Origin: CAYZHV01 sp964478055
Lineage (GTDB): Bacteria; Spirochaetota; Spirochaetia; DSM-27196; Alkalispirochaetaceae
Length of the DNA: 9,388 nucleotides
Reading direction: 5' to 3'
NCBI GenBank assembly: GCA_964478055.1
Contig: CAYZHV010000152.1
Span: 1 to 9,388 of the forward strand
In this document: piece after piece, positions 6,591-9,388 of the stretch
Numbering within the stretch: position 1 is the first letter of the stretch
Layout: the number at the start of each line of letters is the position of its first letter
The notes under the pieces: model-generated
The model's input: only the letters and a program-made list of their open reading frames with translations
The model's database searches: none
What the model was told of the DNA's origin: nothing
Program-made: the position numbers and the translations under genes

Positions 6591-7602
6591 GCTCATCATT
6601 CTCTACGTGGTTCTCGGCCTGGTTGCGTTGGGCCTTATCTTTGTCTTTGTCCGCTTCTTCGGGCTCTGGTTTCGCGCACTTCTCTCCGGGGCGCCGGTAC
6701 CAATTACCCGGATCATAGGTATGTGGCTCAGAAACGTCGATCCCGCGGTGATCGTGGACAGCCGCATCATCCTCGTAAAGGCGGGCATTCCCATGGAGCC
6801 GGAGCTCCTGGAAACACACTACCTCGCTCGAGGAGATGTGCGCAGGGTGAGTCAGTCCCTGGTGGCGGCGAACAAGGCGAACATCCCCCTTAACTTTCAG
6901 CGCGCCGCGGCAATCGACCTCGCCGGGCGAGACGTCCTGGATGCGGTAAAGACCAGCGTCAATCCCAAGGTTATCGACTGCCCGGACCCGACCAAGGGAA
7001 AGGAGGCGATCGAGGCGGTGGCCAAAGACGGTATCCAGCTTCGGGTCAAGGCACGAGTCACGGTCCGAGCAAATATCGAGCGCCTGGTCGGCGGTGCCAC
7101 GGAAGAGACGATAATCGCCCGGGTTGGCGAAGGAATCGTGACCACCATCGGATCTTCGGAGACCTACAAAGACGTTCTGGAAAACCCGGACCTTATTTCC
7201 CGGAGAGTTCTGGAAAAGGGACTCGACGCAGGCACGGCCTTCGAGATTCTCTCCATCGATATTGCTGATATCGACGTGGCCCAAAACGTCGGGGCAAAGC
7301 TCCAGGCGGACCAGGCCGAAGCGGGCAAGCGCCGCTTCCAGGCGGAAGCTGAGAAGCGTCGGGCCGCGGCGACGGCGAAGGAGCAGGAGATGCGGGCGGA
7401 GGTTCAGGAGAACCGTGCAAAGGTTGTGCTCGCCGAGGCGGAGATACCGAAGGCGATCGCCGAGGCGTTCAGAGAGGGCAACCTCGGTGTTCTCGACTAC
7501 TACCGTCTCCGGAACATCCAGGCTGATACGCAGATGCGAAACTCGATCGGCGGTGAGGGCGAGAGCTCGTCGGGTCGAGGAGGAGGAGAGACGAGTGATT
7601 GA
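6580..7602 (+). CDS. floA: Flotillin-like protein FloA
   Basis: A 340-aa protein matching FloA (formerly UPF0365/YqfA; B. subtilis about 331 aa). One N-terminal membrane hairpin or helix (about 5-32) is followed by the SPFH-type region, with diagnostic blocks such as LARGDVRRVSQSLVAANKA, LNFQRAAAIDLAGRDV, AVKTSVNPKVI, VKARVTVRANIERLVGGATE, ARVGEGIV and FEILSIDIADIDVAQNVGAKLQ. A charged Ala/Glu/Lys/Arg coiled coil covers about 245-300, and FREGNLGVLDYYRLRNIQADTQMRNSI follows. Known role: it oligomerises at the cytoplasmic face of the membrane and organises fluid or lipid-ordered microdomains that hold signalling and secretion proteins. It sits directly behind two nfeD genes, the usual partnership. 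The last 15 residues are a Gly/Ser-rich tail whose DNA also carries the ribosome site of the next gene. Its stop overlaps the next gene by 8 nt. Confidence 0.96.
   Translation: MAVELIILYVVLGLVALGLIFVFVRFFGLWFRALLSGAPVPITRIIGMWLRNVDPAVIVDSRIILVKAGIPMEPELLETHYLARGDVRRVSQSLVAANKANIPLNFQRAAAIDLAGRDVLDAVKTSVNPKVIDCPDPTKGKEAIEAVAKDGIQLRVKARVTVRANIERLVGGATEETIIARVGEGIVTTIGSSETYKDVLENPDLISRRVLEKGLDAGTAFEILSIDIADIDVAQNVGAKLQADQAEAGKRRFQAEAEKRRAAATAKEQEMRAEVQENRAKVVLAEAEIPKAIAEAFREGNLGVLDYYRLRNIQADTQMRNSIGGEGESSSGRGGGETSD
7581..7586 (+). promoter_or_regulatory. Ribosome site inside the floA tail
   Basis: Four tandem AGG triplets run through this site from 7578. AGGAGG at 7581-7586 lies 8 nt before GTG 7595 and fixes the start of the small membrane protein, while the same bases encode the Gly-rich end of FloA. 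Confidence 0.6.
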
Positions 7603-8044
7603 TTCACTCTTCGATTTGATCGCCGCAGCCTTTATCGCCTCCTTGCCGGTGCTTCTGGCAATCATCAGAAGCAGGCGAAACCGGAGTGGTCGCCGGCGAA
7701 GGCGAGACTCCGAGGACGATACGCTTCGAGCCAAGGATAAGGCGGCCTCGGAGGCACGAAAGAGCAAGAAGAGCCCGGGCCGGGCTGCTGCTTTCTTCCG
7801 AAGACTCCGGGGCGGGACTGCGACGGAGCCTCAGGAGCCGCCGGAGGCCATGGACCGCCCTCAGCCGAGGCGGCCGGCGCCACCAAAAGAGGAAGGCACC
7901 ATGCTCGAGGGGCTCGAGTCAGAGAAGGAAAGAGGGAGCACCGGAGGCAAGGAGCGACTTATCCAGCGGGTAGACCGTTACCCTCCGTTACAGCGGGCGA
8001 TTGTACTAAAGGAGCTTCTTGGTCCTCCCAAGGGTTTTGAGTAG
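7595..8044 (+). CDS. Small basic single-pass membrane protein, last gene of the floA operon
   Basis: A 149-aa protein with a GTG start, which is supported by the AGG-rich SD 8 nt upstream and by the short overlap with floA; the reading frame stays open far upstream but only as a shadow of floA. Residues 5-24 form one hydrophobic helix. They are followed by an Arg-rich stretch (25-36), which by the positive-inside rule places the rest in the cytoplasm. The middle (37-115) is low-complexity, rich in Lys, Arg, Pro and Glu, and probably disordered. The C-terminus (118-148, containing RVDRYPPLQRAIVLKELLGPP) is less biased and looks like a conserved docking helix; I recall similar endings in spirochaete proteins but cannot check. 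In Bacillus a small gene (yqfB) also follows yqeZ-yqfA, so a FloA/NfeD accessory role is a reasonable inference, but no homology to YqfB is claimed. Confidence 0.8.
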   Translation: MIDSLFDLIAAAFIASLPVLLAIIRSRRNRSGRRRRRDSEDDTLRAKDKAASEARKSKKSPGRAAAFFRRLRGGTATEPQEPPEAMDRPQPRRPAPPKEEGTMLEGLESEKERGSTGGKERLIQRVDRYPPLQRAIVLKELLGPPKGFE

Positions 8045-8045
8045 A

Positions 8046-9388
8046 CTAGGATTCGCCTTCCCGACTGAAGAGGCAGCTCCGGTCTCGGCCAGCCCGTTTC
8101 GCCTCGTAGAGCGCCTTGTCCGCATCGGCGAGGAGCAATTCCACATCTCGCCTATGACGCTCCTCCTCGTAGAGGGCGGCCCCGCAGCTAATCGTAACCC
8201 GATACTCCTCGGTGAACCAGTCGTGGCTCCGAATCGCATTGCGAATACGCTCCATGGTCGATTGCTCCGCCCCCGGCTCTACCCCGGTTAGGAGGGCGAC
8301 AAACTCGTCCCCACCGAACCGACCGGCAAAGTCTCCCGCCCGGAGCTCGCCAGAGAGAACTGATGCTACGCTACGGAGAACGATGTCTCCCACCAAATGG
8401 CCGTAGCTGTCGTTGAGTTCCTTTAGGTTGTCCACGTCGAGAATAACGAAAAGCAGGCTCTCTCCGCGCCGAAGGGTGGCACCAATGGCTTTCGTCATTA
8501 AGTCCGAAAACTCCCTCCGGTTGTAGAGCCCGGTCAAGTCGTCGATGGAAGAGAGACGCTGCAGCTTCTCCTTCTCCTGCCGGAGAGCCTCATTGGTTGC
8601 CTCCAGCTCCTCGGTCCGCTGCTCCACGATACCCTCGAGGTTCACGTTGAGGCTCTCGAGCTGGGCAGTTCGACTTCGTAGATCGCTATAGACCCGAGCG
8701 AACCGGCGCCCCACCATGATTGACAGCCCCAAGGCAAAGACAAGGAGAGCGATGTGGTCAAGATTGTCCGTCCAGGGAACAAGATTGTAGGATACGGGGA
8801 TCGAGTATGCTACGACGAGGCCCGCCAGGAGAAAAGTACCAAGAAAAACGCCCGCGTCCCTATCTCCTCGCCGGAAGGTGCGAATACCGGAAACGAGCGC
8901 TGTAACCCAGAAGAGCAGAAACAGCGAGTCCTGGGGCGTGTGCACGGCGTAAAGGGGGATCACACCGACCAGCGGTAGGAGAACGGAAAGAACCGAGCCT
9001 CCCGCGAAGACCCAGGTGAAGAACCGGTATCTTCCTCCTTCCCTCGGGCTGAGAAAACGGCGTAACAGCTCCGCCACAAAGGCAAAGATCACCATGGGAA
9101 GGACGTTTTCCAGATACTGCCAGAAGAGCGGACTGCCCCCGATATACTGCTTGGCGTAGCTAGTCGAAACGGTCCAAAGAGCCATGAGAATAACAATCAC
9201 AAAGAGAAGAAGATAGTTCCAACGAGCCGGGCCAAAGACAAAGGCGAGAAGAGATATTATACCCACAGCCAGGAGCAAGGTTCCGGAGAAAAAGCGAGGC
9301 AGATCTCTTTGTGCGATGTAGCCGTGCAGATCCGCCCGGTTGCCGTAGAGTACCGAGCCCCAGAGCCCTATGTCCCGATAGTTGGAGT
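8046..9388 (-). CDS. Membrane diguanylate cyclase, 7TM sensor plus GGDEF (5'-partial)
   Basis: The frame stays open to the window edge, so the true N-terminus lies outside; 446 residues are visible. Codons upstream of a possible TTG at 9278 read on without a stop (RDLPRFFSGT and earlier), so that TTG is unlikely to be the start. Seven hydrophobic helices come first, matching a 7TMR-DISM-type sensor, whose missing N-terminus is usually an extracytoplasmic jelly-roll domain. Next is a long coiled coil (from SDLRSRTAQLESL to EKEKLQRLSS), then the GGDEF domain beginning DDLTGLYNRREF. The active site is RFGGDEF (codons at 8301-8318), with an RAGD inhibitory site five residues before it, so the enzyme should make c-di-GMP from two GTP and be product-inhibited. 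No EAL domain is present. The stop is one base from that of the convergent FloA operon. Confidence 0.93.
   Translation of the reverse strand, partial: SNYRDIGLWGSVLYGNRADLHGYIAQRDLPRFFSGTLLLAVGIISLLAFVFGPARWNYLLLFVIVILMALWTVSTSYAKQYIGGSPLFWQYLENVLPMVIFAFVAELLRRFLSPREGGRYRFFTWVFAGGSVLSVLLPLVGVIPLYAVHTPQDSLFLLFWVTALVSGIRTFRRGDRDAGVFLGTFLLAGLVVAYSIPVSYNLVPWTDNLDHIALLVFALGLSIMVGRRFARVYSDLRSRTAQLESLNVNLEGIVEQRTEELEATNEALRQEKEKLQRLSSIDDLTGLYNRREFSDLMTKAIGATLRRGESLLFVILDVDNLKELNDSYGHLVGDIVLRSVASVLSGELRAGDFAGRFGGDEFVALLTGVEPGAEQSTMERIRNAIRSHDWFTEEYRVTISCGAALYEEERHRRDVELLLADADKALYEAKRAGRDRSCLFSREGES

Noticed and set aside
6493..7767. Open frame of 424 codons on the minus strand across floA
   Set aside because: It is antisense to floA, which matches its family from end to end. 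The translation is Arg/Leu/Ser-rich, with no domain, and starts and ends without regulatory signals. It is a product of biased third positions.
9276..9278. TTG as the start codon of the diguanylate cyclase
   Set aside because: The frame continues upstream without a stop to the window edge and encodes protein-like sequence leading into the first membrane helix. No SD precedes the TTG.

Overview
This is a GC-rich bacterial stretch, densely packed on both strands, with gene overlaps, Shine-Dalgarno (SD) sequences and sigma70-like promoter boxes. I see no mobile element, CRISPR array, tRNA or rRNA. The lineage cannot be fixed from sequence alone. The combination of an NfeD-NfeD-FloA cluster, a diguanylate cyclase with a 7TM (7TMR-DISM-like) sensor, and a small basic membrane protein ending in a block I associate from memory with spirochaete proteins (PPLQRAIVLKELLGPPKG) makes a free-living Spirochaetota-type organism plausible. 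I hold that assignment with low to moderate confidence.

Left part (1-3414): a histone-deacetylase-family amidohydrolase on the minus strand, with all zinc ligands and the catalytic Tyr intact. It is followed at the window edge by the first codons of another minus-strand gene with a strong SD. Diverging from the deacetylase is a complete carotenoid oxygenase (CCD/RPE65 family) with its four iron-binding histidines. The 88-bp divergent gap carries a GGGCAA-N5-TTGCCC inverted repeat that coincides with a candidate -35 box. The oxygenase converges on a short-chain dehydrogenase that closely resembles gluconate 5-dehydrogenase. The two genes share one TTAA for both stop codons. The dehydrogenase has the best promoter in the window (TTGACC-17-TATGAT).

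Centre and right (3600-8044): six plus-strand genes that look like one operon. They are an unrecognised 187-aa protein, a DUF427 protein, a long NfeD (secreted or periplasm-facing ClpP-class serine protease, membrane domain and OB domain), a short NfeD (membrane and OB domain only), the flotillin-like FloA, and a 149-aa basic single-pass membrane protein. From DUF427 onward the junctions are overlaps of 7, 11 and 8 nt or a 1-nt gap, so translational coupling is likely. NfeD and FloA are known partners in bacterial membrane microdomains, so the last gene is a candidate accessory factor, comparable in position to yqfB after yqeZ-yqfA in Bacillus.

Right edge (8046-9388): a minus-strand diguanylate cyclase with seven membrane helices, a coiled-coil linker and a GGDEF domain with an intact RxxD inhibitory site. 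It lies tail-to-tail with the FloA operon with one base between the stops, and its N-terminus is cut by the window edge.
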